From Winogradskyella endarachnes (GTDB lineage Bacteria; Bacteroidota; Bacteroidia; Flavobacteriales; Flavobacteriaceae): a stretch of DNA of 64,000 nt. The position numbers were made by a program, and so were the translations under genes. The notes beneath the pieces were generated by a model. That model had not been told where the DNA came from, searched no databases, and worked only from the letters and a program-made list of their open reading frames with translations. The DNA lies in the NCBI RefSeq assembly GCF_009741275.1, contig NZ_WOWS01000001.1, forward strand, positions 991,796-1,055,795, written 5' to 3'. Of the stretch, positions 9,375-18,310 are shown piece by piece (positions within the stretch are counted from its first letter, which is position 1; each line of letters starts with the position of its first letter).

Positions 9375-11558
9375 TTGAACATCAAAACTTATTTACCCAT
9401 TATCATCTTAAGCTTTTTTTATCCAAAAGCATTCGCTCAACTTTGTGAAGGAAATTTAGGAGACCCTTTAGTAGAAATAGATTTTGGTTCGGGCTCAGGA
9501 AGAGGTGATGCCTTAGGCGCTGACATTACAGCTTTTACATATAGTAGTTCTGGGGAATTAGACGAAGGTGAATACACAATTGCCTCCACAACCAGCGGAT
9601 TAAAAGGAACGGCTTGGCACGTAACAACTGACCATACTGGTGACACCAATGGATACATGATGGTTATTAATAGTGCTGTTTTAGCCAATGAAGGTGTCTT
9701 TTACACCAAATCGGTAACTGGTTTGTGCTCTAATACCACGTACGAATTTTCGGCATGGCTTATTAACATAATGAATCCTTCTGCAGGTACAGACGAGTAT
9801 CACCCAGACGTAACCTTTAGAATTAGTGATACCTCTGGCAATATTTTAGGGTCTTATAATACGGGTGACATTGCACAGACTACCTCTGGCAGTTGGTTAC
9901 AATACGGCTTCTATTTTACTTTAGAAAACGACACAGAGGTTGTTATCACTATATTGAATTCTGCACCAAGTGCGCATCCTGGTAATGATATAGCATTAGA
10001 TGATATAGCCTTTAGACCATGTGGACCAACCATTACCAATTCTATTAATGATGAATTAGGTAGCAGTATAACACTTTGTGAAGACGAAATTTCTAATTAT
10101 ACATTTCAGGCTGAAGTATCTTCTGGATATTTAGACCCACAGTTTCAATGGCAATATTCAGATGATTTAGGATTAAACTGGACAGATATTGAAGGGGAAA
10201 CCACCCAAAGTTATTTGTTTACTGACACTAGTAATCCAGGAGAATTTCAATACAGAATTACCGTTGCTAATGGTATTAATATAGGATCTGAATCTTGTAG
10301 AATTGCTTCAGAAATATTTGAAGTTACCATATTAGAAACACCTGAAGCATTAACAGGTTCTTCTCAACAAGAATTCTGCTCCACACAACAAGCTACTGTT
10401 GCAGATATCGAAGTCAGTGGCTCAGCCGTTTGGTATGATGCAGAAACTAACGGAAATTTAATTAGTAACACTACTAACCTTATTGATGGTTTTGTTTATT
10501 ATGGTGCACAAGAAACAGTTAATGGTTGCGAAAGCGAAGAGTTAATTTCGGTGTTAGTCAATATCATTGAACCAACACTTATAGTTAATGATATTATGGT
10601 AATTTTATGCGACACCTACAATGATAATGAAGAAACTATTGATTTTACATTTTATGAATCTGACATAACAGATTGTATAGATTGTTCTTTTAGTTATTTT
10701 GAAAGTTTATCTGGTGCACAAAACTACAATGAAGACAGTTTAATTACTAATCCAGAAAATTATAATACCTATGAAGATTCTAGCATTATTTACGCTAGAA
10801 TAGACTCTTCAGATAATTGTTACCAAATAGCAGAAATCACTATTAATTTAGTAGCAACACCTGAAATAGCCATTTCAGATTATGTTGGAATTTGTGAAAC
10901 TGAAGATTATATTACAATTGATGCAGGTACAGGTTTTTACAGTTATTTATGGTCAACAGGAGAAACTACGCATGCCATAAACGTAACAAATGATATGCTT
11001 GGCGATTACAGTGTTACTGTAACAGAAAATCATTCTACATATATTTGCGAAGCCACAAAAAGCTTTGAAGTTATACAATCTAACGCTGCAATTATATCTT
11101 ATATAGACATTGAAGATTGGACAGACTATAACAATTCTATTACTGTTCATCTTTCTGAATTAAGTTTAGGAGATTATGAGTATTCTATAGACAACATTAA
11201 TTACCAAGATAGTAACAGTTTTACTAATTTAAGTTCTGGAGAATACACAATATATGTAAGAGATAAAAACGGTTGCGATGTAACGGAACAAGTGGTTTAC
11301 CTTTTAAATTACCCTAAGTTTTTTACACCAAATGGAGATGGTACCAATGATACTTGGTATATAAAGAATGCTTTAACCGAACCTAGTTTAACAATTAAAA
11401 TCTTTGATAGGTACGGAAAATTACTTAAAACTTTAGATGCTTACTCAGTTTGGGATGGTACTTATGGCGGACATAAACTACCTACATCAGATTATTGGTT
11501 TGTTGTTACTAGAGCAAATGGTCTTAACTATAGAGGTCATTTTACTTTAAAAAGATAG
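9375..11558 (+). CDS. T9SS type B sorting-domain surface protein
   Basis: 727 residues. No ATG fits the start; TTG at 9375 opens a typical signal peptide (MNIKTYLPIIILSFFYPKAFAQ). Residues ~25-215 look like a lectin-like or choice-of-anchor domain (FEFSAWLIN ... DDIAF). Immunoglobulin-like stretches with cysteine-bearing strands follow. The last ~85 residues (YPKFFTPNGDGTNDTWYIKN ... IFDRYGKLLKTL ... GHFTLKR) are the gliding-motility-associated type B sorting domain, so the protein is exported by the type IX system and displayed or released. The ligand is unknown. Confidence 0.85.
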   Translation: MNIKTYLPIIILSFFYPKAFAQLCEGNLGDPLVEIDFGSGSGRGDALGADITAFTYSSSGELDEGEYTIASTTSGLKGTAWHVTTDHTGDTNGYMMVINSAVLANEGVFYTKSVTGLCSNTTYEFSAWLINIMNPSAGTDEYHPDVTFRISDTSGNILGSYNTGDIAQTTSGSWLQYGFYFTLENDTEVVITILNSAPSAHPGNDIALDDIAFRPCGPTITNSINDELGSSITLCEDEISNYTFQAEVSSGYLDPQFQWQYSDDLGLNWTDIEGETTQSYLFTDTSNPGEFQYRITVANGINIGSESCRIASEIFEVTILETPEALTGSSQQEFCSTQQATVADIEVSGSAVWYDAETNGNLISNTTNLIDGFVYYGAQETVNGCESEELISVLVNIIEPTLIVNDIMVILCDTYNDNEETIDFTFYESDITDCIDCSFSYFESLSGAQNYNEDSLITNPENYNTYEDSSIIYARIDSSDNCYQIAEITINLVATPEIAISDYVGICETEDYITIDAGTGFYSYLWSTGETTHAINVTNDMLGDYSVTVTENHSTYICEATKSFEVIQSNAAIISYIDIEDWTDYNNSITVHLSELSLGDYEYSIDNINYQDSNSFTNLSSGEYTIYVRDKNGCDVTEQVVYLLNYPKFFTPNGDGTNDTWYIKNALTEPSLTIKIFDRYGKLLKTLDAYSVWDGTYGGHKLPTSDYWFVVTRANGLNYRGHFTLKR

Positions 11559-11565
11559 AATAGTT

Positions 11566-11925
11566 TTAATTATTATAAGGGCTGAAGCCTATAATGAATT
11601 TATAAATTTGTTCTTGAAAAATATAAAATAAAAGAGCTAAACCAAATAAGAGATATACCATTTTGAAATTATATTTCTTTTTTCTTAAAACCTGAATACA
11701 TAAAAAAAGTAGTACCAAAAAAAATGGCACAACAAAATATGAAGGAAAAGCAGCGTAATTATGTAAGAACTTTGGTAACAGAGGGTTTCTTGGTTCACGA
11801 AAAAGCAATGTTAACTTGTCAGTGTATTTTATAAACATCAAAGCCGAATACAACAGTGTAACTATTGTTATCGGCTTTAAAACTTTAGTGCTTTTAAAAT
11901 TGTAAGATTTATTCAAAATTATCAA
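11566..11925 (-). CDS. Small membrane protein, unknown
   Basis: 119 residues with three probable membrane helices (about 18-33, 62-80 and 90-110) and a short charged loop rich in proline. No domain is recognised. It converges with the T9SS gene, 7 bases between stops, and lies upstream of ftsY on the same strand, 63 bases beyond the ftsY stop. It probably has its own transcript or reads in from ftsY. Confidence 0.55.
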   Translation of the reverse strand: MIILNKSYNFKSTKVLKPITIVTLLYSALMFIKYTDKLTLLFREPRNPLLPKFLHNYAAFPSYFVVPFFLVLLFLCIQVLRKKKYNFKMVYLLFGLALLFYIFQEQIYKFIIGFSPYNN

Positions 11926-11987
11926 TAAAACAAATACTACAATTTTTAAAATATTACGTTAAGATTTCTACTTTCGTAGGAAGTATA

Positions 11988-12962
11988 CTACTTGAAGAAT
12001 GAATCTACAAATTCATATTTATTAAAGACTTGTAAATCTTCGATACCTTCACCAACACCAATATATTTTACAGGTATTTGAAATTGATCACTAATACCAA
12101 TAACTACACCTCCTTTTGCAGTACCATCAAGTTTGGTTACTGCCAAAGATGTCACTTCTGTGGCTGCTGTAAATTGCTTAGCTTGTTCAAAGGCATTTTG
12201 CCCAGTAGAACCATCTAATACCAATAACACATCATGAGGTGCATCTCCAACAACTTTTTGCATTACTCGCTTAACTTTAGTTAACTCATTCATTAAGTTA
12301 ATCTTATTATGTAAACGGCCAGCGGTATCTATAATAATAACATCTGCATCTTGTTTTACACCAGATTGCAACGCATCAAAAGCAACCGAAGCAGGGTCAG
12401 AACCCATTTCTTGTCTTATCATTGGTACCTCTACTCTATCTGCCCAAACTTGTAATTGATCTATAGCCGCTGCTCTAAAGGTATCAGCAGCTCCCAGAAC
12501 CACTTTAAGTCCTTTTTTCTTAAACTGATAGGCTAATTTCCCAATTGTAGTTGTTTTACCAACACCATTAACACCAACAACCATAAGCACATATGGTGTT
12601 TTAGTTCCATCGGCTTGTTTTGGTAACTCAGGAACTACGTAGTCTGTTTCCTCTCCAGATTTAGTTTCCGAGAGTAAAGCTGCAATTTCTTCACGAAGAA
12701 TTCTATTTAATTCTGATGTGCCTAAATATTTATCTCTAGCAACACGCTCTTCAATTCTTGTTATAACTTTTAATGTGGTATTAACACCAACATCACTGGT
12801 GACCAAGATTTCTTCAAGATTATCTAAAACATCATCATCTACTTTAGATTTTCCGGCAACAGCTTTATTTAATTTGCTAAAAAAAGAGGATTTAGATTTC
12901 TCTAAACCTTTATCTAGGGTTTCTTTCTTTTCTGAAGAGAATATTTTTTTAAAAAAACTCAT
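11988..12962 (-). CDS. ftsY: Signal recognition particle receptor FtsY
   Basis: 324 residues: N-domain helices (1-110), then the G-domain with P-loop GVNGVGKTT (130-138), DTAGR near 212 and TKLDGTAKGG near 275. FtsY docks SRP-ribosome complexes at the inner membrane for co-translational insertion. The long acidic A-domain of E. coli FtsY is absent, as is usual in this phylum. Gene order rpmB-rpmG-DUF4295-ftsY is conserved in Bacteroidota; here a terminator hairpin at 13099-13124 separates it from the ribosomal genes. Confidence 0.95.
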   Translation of the reverse strand: MSFFKKIFSSEKKETLDKGLEKSKSSFFSKLNKAVAGKSKVDDDVLDNLEEILVTSDVGVNTTLKVITRIEERVARDKYLGTSELNRILREEIAALLSETKSGEETDYVVPELPKQADGTKTPYVLMVVGVNGVGKTTTIGKLAYQFKKKGLKVVLGAADTFRAAAIDQLQVWADRVEVPMIRQEMGSDPASVAFDALQSGVKQDADVIIIDTAGRLHNKINLMNELTKVKRVMQKVVGDAPHDVLLVLDGSTGQNAFEQAKQFTAATEVTSLAVTKLDGTAKGGVVIGISDQFQIPVKYIGVGEGIEDLQVFNKYEFVDSFFK

Positions 12963-13098
12963 CTATTTAGTTTAAAGGTCAAAAGCTAAAATAACTTTAT
13001 ATGACTCGGTTAAGGATACTGTCAATACCTAAAACAACAACCTTGCCTTTAATATTTTACTGCTAAGTTGTCATAATTCCTCAAATATAGACATAAAA

Positions 13099-13124
13099 AA
13101 ACTGCTTTCATAAGAAAGCAGTTT
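13099..13124 (-). terminator. Intrinsic terminator between DUF4295 and ftsY
   Basis: Perfect 11-bp stem (aaactgctttc, 13099-13109; gaaagcagttt, 13114-13124) with a 4-base loop. On the minus strand it is followed by T-residues. It ends the rpmB-rpmG-DUF4295 transcript before ftsY. Confidence 0.8.
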
Positions 13125-13147
13125 AGTAAATCTATAAATAATAAAGA

Positions 13148-13300
13148 TTATTTCTTGTTTAAAAAGTCATTGACAAATTCTGGTGCCATTACTGATTCTA
13201 CAAACATGTAAGCTCCAGTTTTTGGTGATTTTACCATTTTTATCGCTTTTGTCAAACGCTTTGATCCTGTCTGTAAAGACGCTACTGATTTCTTTGCCAT
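13148..13300 (-). CDS. DUF4295 small basic protein
   Basis: 50 residues, starting MAKKSVASLQTGSKRLTKA and ending FVNDFLNKK. This is the DUF4295 family, small lysine-rich proteins encoded just after rpmG in Bacteroidota and probably ribosome-associated. The ATG at 13300 lies 7 bases from the rpmG stop, so the two are co-transcribed. The family function is not established. Confidence 0.9.
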   Translation of the reverse strand: MAKKSVASLQTGSKRLTKAIKMVKSPKTGAYMFVESVMAPEFVNDFLNKK

Positions 13301-13307
13301 GGTTTTC

Positions 13308-13490
13308 TTATTTTATCTCTTTATGAACTGTCATACGCTTAAGGATAGGATTAAATTTCTTAATCTCCATACGTTCTGGCGTATTTTTCTTATTCTTTGT
13401 TGTAATATATCTTGATGTTCCTGGTTGACCAGAAGTTTTGTGCTCTGTGCACTCTAAGATAACTTGTATTCTATTTCCTTTCTTTGCCAT
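13308..13490 (-). CDS. rpmG: 50S ribosomal protein L33
   Basis: 60 residues, the usual length. The sequence [18 protein letters not shown] ... [22 protein letters not shown] is diagnostic. Only one cysteine is present, so this is the zinc-free (C-minus) paralogue. It lies 27 bases after rpmB and 7 bases before the DUF4295 gene. Confidence 0.96.
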   Translation of the reverse strand: MAKKGNRIQVILECTEHKTSGQPGTSRYITTKNKKNTPERMEIKKFNPILKRMTVHKEIK

Positions 13491-13517
13491 AGTAAATTGA
13501 CTTAAGCGTCTACGCTA

Positions 13518-13754
13518 TTATTTGTAAAATCCTTTTGCTCTAGCTTCTTTTAACATTGCATCGATACCAATTTTATTGATAGTTTTTAATGCAGATGTAG
13601 AAACTTTTAATGTTACCCACTTATCTTCTTCAGGAATATAAAAACGTTTTTTAATCAAGTTTGCTCCAAACTTGCGTTTTGTTTTATTCATAGCATGAGA
13701 AACATTGTTTCCTACCATTGCTTTTTTCCCTGTAAGTTCACAAACTCTTGACAT
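13518..13754 (-). CDS. rpmB: 50S ribosomal protein L28
   Basis: 78 residues starting MSRVCELTGKKAMVGNNVSH, the L28 signature. It lacks the zinc-binding cysteine set. It is first in the rpmB-rpmG-DUF4295 operon. The 175-base leader toward cinA carries a TAAATTTG -7-like element at 13883-13890 and a TCCG-TATT-CGGA hairpin at 13857-13868, which could be part of ribosomal autoregulation. Confidence 0.96.
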   Translation of the reverse strand: MSRVCELTGKKAMVGNNVSHAMNKTKRKFGANLIKKRFYIPEEDKWVTLKVSTSALKTINKIGIDAMLKEARAKGFYK

Positions 13755-13882
13755 TGTTTTCTTTCTTTAGGTGTATTATTAATTCTCTGTATACTCTTTT
13801 AAACGCTTCGTTTTTAAGCAAATCCCTATTAACAGTAGTCTTTAGAGTATAACATCCGAATACGGACATTTTTAACAGGGTG

Positions 13883-13890
13883 CAAATTTA
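13883..13890 (-). promoter_or_regulatory. Possible -7 element for the rpmB operon
   Basis: TAAATTTG on the minus strand fits TAnnTTTG. It would start a ~120-base leader ahead of rpmB at 13754. No clear -33 element was seen. Confidence 0.45.
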
Positions 13891-13929
13891 ATAAAACTTT
13901 GAGGTTTAGCAAAAATATTTCTACTTTTT

Positions 13930-15168
13930 TTAAATTTCTTTAAATAACATCTCAAAAGCCTTACTTGTTGCTCTTCCAATTACCTTTTCTCTAAGAGTAC
14001 CAAAGTTAAAAACGTCTGAAAACACTTTATCTTTTGTGGCAATTGCTATCCAAACCGTACCTACTTCTGCATCTGAATCCCCTTTTTCGGGTCCTGCATT
14101 GCCTGTAGTACTTATTGCGTAATCTGTGTTATATAATTTTTGTACACCTTTTGCCATTGCCTCTGCAACTTCTTTACTTACTACAGAATGTTTGTTAATC
14201 ATCTCTTGTGACACACCTAAAACATCCACTTTAGTTTCTGTTGCATAAGTAACAACGCTACCTTTAAAATAACGAGAGGCACCTGCATTTTCTGTAAAAG
14301 ACGATGCAATTTTTCCCCCTGTACAACTTTCTGCTACGGATAAGGTTTTCCCTAATTGGGCTAATCTTTCTCCTAATATGGCTTCTATAGATTTATCTTC
14401 TTCAAACCCAACAAAAATATCTTCAATTTGTGGTAGAAGTAAATCTACTTGTTTTTGAATTTCTTCTTCAAGTTTCTTTCTATCCTGAGATTTACCTGAC
14501 AGGCGTAACCGTACTCTTCCTAAGCTTGGTAAATAGGCTAATTTTATAAAACTAGGTAATGCTTCTTCCCATTTAAAAATATCTTCTGCAAGGGCACTCT
14601 CCCCTTTTCCATAGGTTAATATAGTTTTGTGTAAAATGTATGGAAAGTGAAATTGCTGTCTTAATTTAGGAATAACTTGATCTGTTATTAAAGCTTTCAT
14701 CTCATAAGGCACACCTGGAAGTGACACAAACACTTTTCCATTTTTTTCTAACCACATACCAGGAGCTGTACCATTATGGTTCATTAATACACTTGCTTTA
14801 GAAGGCACCAAGGCTTGTTGTTTATTAACATCTAAAAGTGGTGCAGAACTCCATTTAGAAAAAATTTGTTCTACATTGGCTAATACAGATTTATCCTCCA
14901 CTAAGGTATCATTGAAGTATTCGCAAATGGTGTGTTTTGTAATATCATCTTTAGTTGGTCCTAATCCACCTGTTATAATAATGATATCGGCATTGGCTTC
15001 TGCTTCTTTTAAAGCTTGAAGAATATGTGATTTGTCATCTTGAATAGATGTAATCTGATAAACTGAAATCCCAAATTTATTGAACTCCTTGCCTATAAAT
15101 GCAGAATTTGTATCCACAATTTGGCCAATAAGAATTTCATCGCCAATAGTTATTATTTCTGCTTGCAT
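13930..15168 (-). CDS. cinA: CinA-family protein (MoaB-like + nicotinamide-nucleotide amidase domain)
   Basis: 412 residues, full length. The N-terminal half (AEIITIGDEILIGQIVDTNSA; GGLGPTKDDIT) is the MoaB/MogA-like COG1058 domain. The C-terminal ~160 residues (SVAESCTGGKIASSFTENAGASRYFKGSVVTY) are the CinA amidohydrolase domain that deamidates nicotinamide mononucleotide in NAD salvage. The ATG at 15168 abuts the Hpt stop as TAAATG, so translation is probably coupled to Hpt and FAH upstream. Confidence 0.92.
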   Translation of the reverse strand: MQAEIITIGDEILIGQIVDTNSAFIGKEFNKFGISVYQITSIQDDKSHILQALKEAEANADIIIITGGLGPTKDDITKHTICEYFNDTLVEDKSVLANVEQIFSKWSSAPLLDVNKQQALVPSKASVLMNHNGTAPGMWLEKNGKVFVSLPGVPYEMKALITDQVIPKLRQQFHFPYILHKTILTYGKGESALAEDIFKWEEALPSFIKLAYLPSLGRVRLRLSGKSQDRKKLEEEIQKQVDLLLPQIEDIFVGFEEDKSIEAILGERLAQLGKTLSVAESCTGGKIASSFTENAGASRYFKGSVVTYATETKVDVLGVSQEMINKHSVVSKEVAEAMAKGVQKLYNTDYAISTTGNAGPEKGDSDAEVGTVWIAIATKDKVFSDVFNFGTLREKVIGRATSKAFEMLFKEI

Positions 15169-15510
15169 TTAGAGTCCGAAATCGGCTTTAATTTCTTCAA
15201 CCGCATTCTCTACTGCAGTTAATACAATTTGAAGTTGTTGATCTACGTTTTTATCAGTTTGCTCAAATTTTCCCCAATCCTGTACTTCAATAAGTGTATC
15301 TAAAACACCTAACTCAAACAAATCTACTGTTGGTTTCATTTTATGAGCTGCCTGGTATACATCTTTGTAGTTTTTTGCCGGTACACCTATTTTAAGACGC
15401 TCTGCATCCTCTGGCACCTCTTCTAAAAAAGCTGAGGCAATAGCTAAGACAAAATCTTCGTCATTATCTGCCATTTCTCTAACTCTATCTAATTTGTAAT
15501 GTTTTGACAT
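15169..15510 (-). CDS. Stand-alone Hpt phosphotransfer protein
   Basis: 113 residues of all-helical pattern with the phosphorylatable histidine H56 in AAHKMKPTVDLF, the Hpt signature. Such proteins pass phosphate from a hybrid histidine kinase to a receiver. No kinase or receiver gene lies within the window. It is sandwiched between FAH and cinA with no spacing (TAAATG on both sides), an unusual place for a signalling protein. Confidence 0.85.
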   Translation of the reverse strand: MSKHYKLDRVREMADNDEDFVLAIASAFLEEVPEDAERLKIGVPAKNYKDVYQAAHKMKPTVDLFELGVLDTLIEVQDWGKFEQTDKNVDQQLQIVLTAVENAVEEIKADFGL

Positions 15511-16122
15511 TTATTTAATTTTTATTGAAAACATTTCCTCGTCTTCAAGATATCCTATTAATCGATCTTCTGCAAATACCTTACCAACTCCTGCTGGCGT
15601 GCCTGTAAAGATAATATCTCCAATTTTTAAAGTGAAATATTTTGAGACATATTCTATAATTTCATCAATTTTCCAAAGCATGAGTTCAGTATTTCCATTC
15701 TGAACGATCTCTTCATTCTTTTTTAAACTAAAATTGATGTTATTAATATTTTTAAAGTAAGTCTTATCTATCCATTTACCCACAATAGCTGCACCATCAA
15801 AAGCCTTAGCTTTTTCCCAAGGTAAGCCTTTTTCTTTTAATTGAGCCTGAAGGTCTCTCGCTGTAAAATCTATACCTAAACCAATTTGATCAAAATACTT
15901 ATGTGCAAACTTCTTATCTATATATTTACCTACTTTGTTAATCTTTACTAATACCTCAACTTCATAATGCACCTCATCTGAAAAATCTGGAATAAAAAAG
16001 GGCTGTTTTTTTAATAATATAGACGTATCTGGTTTTAAAAAAATAACAGGATCCGTTGGCTTTTCGTTTTCTAATTCTTTTATGTGGTCTGTGTAATTAC
16101 GACCTATACAGATTAATTTCAT
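15511..16122 (-). CDS. Fumarylacetoacetate hydrolase-family protein
   Basis: 203 residues covering the FAH C-terminal catalytic fold. The metal-binding acidic residues are in HYEVEVLVKI, with GRNY near the start, GIDFTARDLQ, and GTPAGVG near the end. The short form is typical of acylpyruvate or oxaloacetate tautomerase/decarboxylase-type enzymes; the substrate is not predictable. It starts the FAH-Hpt-cinA set. A REP-like palindrome arm lies directly upstream (16128-16153). Confidence 0.88.
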   Translation of the reverse strand: MKLICIGRNYTDHIKELENEKPTDPVIFLKPDTSILLKKQPFFIPDFSDEVHYEVEVLVKINKVGKYIDKKFAHKYFDQIGLGIDFTARDLQAQLKEKGLPWEKAKAFDGAAIVGKWIDKTYFKNINNINFSLKKNEEIVQNGNTELMLWKIDEIIEYVSKYFTLKIGDIIFTGTPAGVGKVFAEDRLIGYLEDEEMFSIKIK

Positions 16123-16127
16123 ATTTC

Positions 16128-16153
16128 TGTCATTCCTGAGACCCCAGGAATCT
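16128..16153. repeat. REP-like palindromic repeat arm
   Basis: Contains gtcattcctg ... caggaatc, matching arms at 37679-37704 and 37732-37757 and near htpG (30061-30090). It forms a small internal hairpin (attcctg paired with caggaat). It lies between the FAH and exonuclease genes. Confidence 0.6.
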
Positions 16154-16212
16154 TATCTATTATACATTCTTACTTCAAATTTAATTCGGCATCGAGTACG
16201 AAATGAAAAAAA

Positions 16213-16989
16213 TTAGCTCAATTTGTTATTAAACTGACTCAATTTTATTGCCGTTAAAACCTTTTTAGTATATAATGGAAAATCTGCATTTAACAGCCAA
16301 CCAAAATAACCTGGTTCTTTTTCTAAAACTTCTAACACACGTTTTCCCTTATGCTTACCAAATGAGAAGCACTCTTCTCCTTCTTTATTATATATTAAAA
16401 AACCTGCAAAATCTGCGAATTTCTTTCTAGAACTGAATTCGGCTAAAAACTTAGTGTTATTTTCTAATTCGTCGTAACGATCTAATTGAGCTTTTAAAAC
16501 TTCATACGTTGCTTTAGTATCTGCTTCTGCACTATGTGCATCATCTAAATTTTTATTACAATAAAACTTATAAGCAGCAACTAAAGTACGTTGTTCCATT
16601 TTATGAAAAATAGTTTGAACATCTACAGATTGGGTGTTTTTCATATCAAAATCCACACCTGCTCGTAACAATTCTTCTGCTAATAATGGAATATCGAAAC
16701 GATTAGAATTAAATCCGCCTAAATCAGAATCTTTAATCATATTATAGATTTCTTTAGATAGTGCTTTAAACGTAGGTTTATCTGCAACATCTGCATCTGA
16801 AATTCCATGAATTGCCGTCACCTCTGCTGGAATTGGCATTTCAGGATTTACAATCCATGTTTTAGCCTCTTCTTTTCCGTTTGGAAAAACTTTTAAGATT
16901 GATATTTCTACAATTCGGTCTTTTGAGATATTTATTCCAGTGGTTTCTAAATCGAAGAAACAAATAGGTTTTGAGAGATTCAGTTGCAT
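16213..16989 (-). CDS. DnaQ-like 3'-5' exonuclease
   Basis: 258 residues. The DEDDh exonuclease motifs are present: DLETTG (D13, E15), HGIS with the Exo II region, and HSAEADTKATYEV with the Exo III histidine and aspartate. A C-terminal ~80 residues (FSFGKHKGKRVLEVLEKEPGYFGWLL) form the short extra domain often fused to epsilon-like exonucleases in this phylum. The likely role is proofreading or DNA repair. TACCTTTG on the minus strand at 17006-17013 gives a 16-base leader before the ATG at 16989. Confidence 0.88.
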   Translation of the reverse strand: MQLNLSKPICFFDLETTGINISKDRIVEISILKVFPNGKEEAKTWIVNPEMPIPAEVTAIHGISDADVADKPTFKALSKEIYNMIKDSDLGGFNSNRFDIPLLAEELLRAGVDFDMKNTQSVDVQTIFHKMEQRTLVAAYKFYCNKNLDDAHSAEADTKATYEVLKAQLDRYDELENNTKFLAEFSSRKKFADFAGFLIYNKEGEECFSFGKHKGKRVLEVLEKEPGYFGWLLNADFPLYTKKVLTAIKLSQFNNKLS

Positions 16990-17005
16990 TGTTTGTAATT
17001 TTTAA

Positions 17006-17013
17006 CAAAGGTA
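17006..17013 (-). promoter_or_regulatory. TAnnTTTG -7 element for the exonuclease gene
   Basis: TACCTTTG on the minus strand, exact consensus, 17 bases before the exonuclease start at 16989. Confidence 0.65.
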
Positions 17014-17078
17014 TGGAGATTAAAATAATTGCGTTAATTTTTTGTCTTATTTGAGTTTAAAAAATAAATGAGCGAAAT

Positions 17079-17086
17079 TAGCTTTG
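17079..17086 (+). promoter_or_regulatory. TAnnTTTG -7 element for the OYE gene
   Basis: TAGCTTTG fits the consensus. Because it spans the TTG at 17084, translation cannot start there, which supports the ATG at 17108. Confidence 0.6.
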
Positions 17087-17107
17087 CAAATAGATTTAGA
17101 ACACCTT

Positions 17108-18196
17108 ATGAAAAACAATCCTTCAGACCAGATAACATTTAGTTGCGGTACAAAAATGAAAAATCGTTTTATGTTAGCTCCTTTAACAAATAGACAAAGT
17201 TTTGAGAATGGTAAATTATCTGATGAAGAATTTCATTGGCTTACTATGCGAGCTAAAGGACAATTTGGAATGGTTATGACTTGCGCCTCGCATGTACAAC
17301 AAATTGGCAAAGGGTTTCCTGGCCAGCTAGGTATATTCTCTGACGATTTAATTGAAGGGCACAAAAAACTGACAAAAGCTATTAAAGCCGAAGGGAGCTT
17401 GGCCGTCATACAATTACATCATGCTGGTATGCGCTCGCCAAAAGAGGTGATTAAACAGAAAGGTGTATGTCCTTCTGATAATGACAAACATAATGCTAGA
17501 GCGTTAACATTAGATGAAATTGTACAACTAAAAGAAGACTTTATCAATGCAGCTATAAGAGCTAAAAAATGCGGCTATAATGGTGTTGAAGTACATGGAG
17601 CACATGGGTATATTTTAACTCAATTTTTGAGTTCGGATTTTAATAAAAGAACAGATAGCTATGGTGGCTCACTTGAAAATCGTTCGCGATTATTATTTGA
17701 AATTATTTACGAAATCAGAAAACAATGTGGCAATGACTTTTTACTAGGTGTAAGATTATCTCCTGAGAAATTTGGGATGAAATTATCTGAAATAAAAATT
17801 ATATCACAACAGCTTATAGATGCTAAGCAAATTGACTTTTTAGATATTTCACTTTGGGATTGCTTTAAATTACCAGAAGAATACCCAGAAAGCAAATTAA
17901 ATTTATTAGAGCATATTTTACAACTCGATTTTAAAACTGTAAAATTAACTGTTGCTGGCAACATAAGAACTGCAGTAGATGTGCAAACAGTGTTAGATTT
18001 AGGTGTTGACTTTGTTACTATTGGTCGCTCTGGAATTTTACATCATGATTTTCCAACGCGTGTTATGGACGATCCTTACTTTACGCCTGTTAAAAATCCT
18101 GTAAGTGTAGATTATTTAAAACAAGAAGGTTTAAGTCACACCTTTATTACTTACATGCGTCGATGGGAAGGTTTTGTAGAAGATGAAAAACTTTGA
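17108..18196 (+). CDS. NADH:flavin oxidoreductase (Old Yellow Enzyme family)
   Basis: The ATG at 17108 is chosen over a TTG at 17084 that falls in the promoter. About 362 residues. The TIM-barrel OYE family is shown by HGAHGYILTQFLS, the DSYGGSLENRSR motif and GVRLSPE. These enzymes bind FMN and use NAD(P)H to reduce activated C=C bonds such as enones. Substrate unknown. It stands alone and ends at a bidirectional terminator (18234-18263). Confidence 0.88.
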   Translation: MKNNPSDQITFSCGTKMKNRFMLAPLTNRQSFENGKLSDEEFHWLTMRAKGQFGMVMTCASHVQQIGKGFPGQLGIFSDDLIEGHKKLTKAIKAEGSLAVIQLHHAGMRSPKEVIKQKGVCPSDNDKHNARALTLDEIVQLKEDFINAAIRAKKCGYNGVEVHGAHGYILTQFLSSDFNKRTDSYGGSLENRSRLLFEIIYEIRKQCGNDFLLGVRLSPEKFGMKLSEIKIISQQLIDAKQIDFLDISLWDCFKLPEEYPESKLNLLEHILQLDFKTVKLTVAGNIRTAVDVQTVLDLGVDFVTIGRSGILHHDFPTRVMDDPYFTPVKNPVSVDYLKQEGLSHTFITYMRRWEGFVEDEKL

Positions 18197-18233
18197 AAAC
18201 ATCATAAATTTGAAACACTAACATATTATATAT

Positions 18234-18263
18234 AAAAAGCACAGTTTAAATACTGTGCTTTTT
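18234..18263. terminator. Bidirectional terminator
   Basis: A perfect 12-bp stem (18234-18245 with 18252-18263) and a 6-base loop, A-run on the left, T-run on the right. It separates the converging OYE and E2 genes. Confidence 0.88.
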
Positions 18264-18310
18264 ATATTCTAAATTAAAAATTTTATTTTACTACTATATA
18301 GAAATATTAA

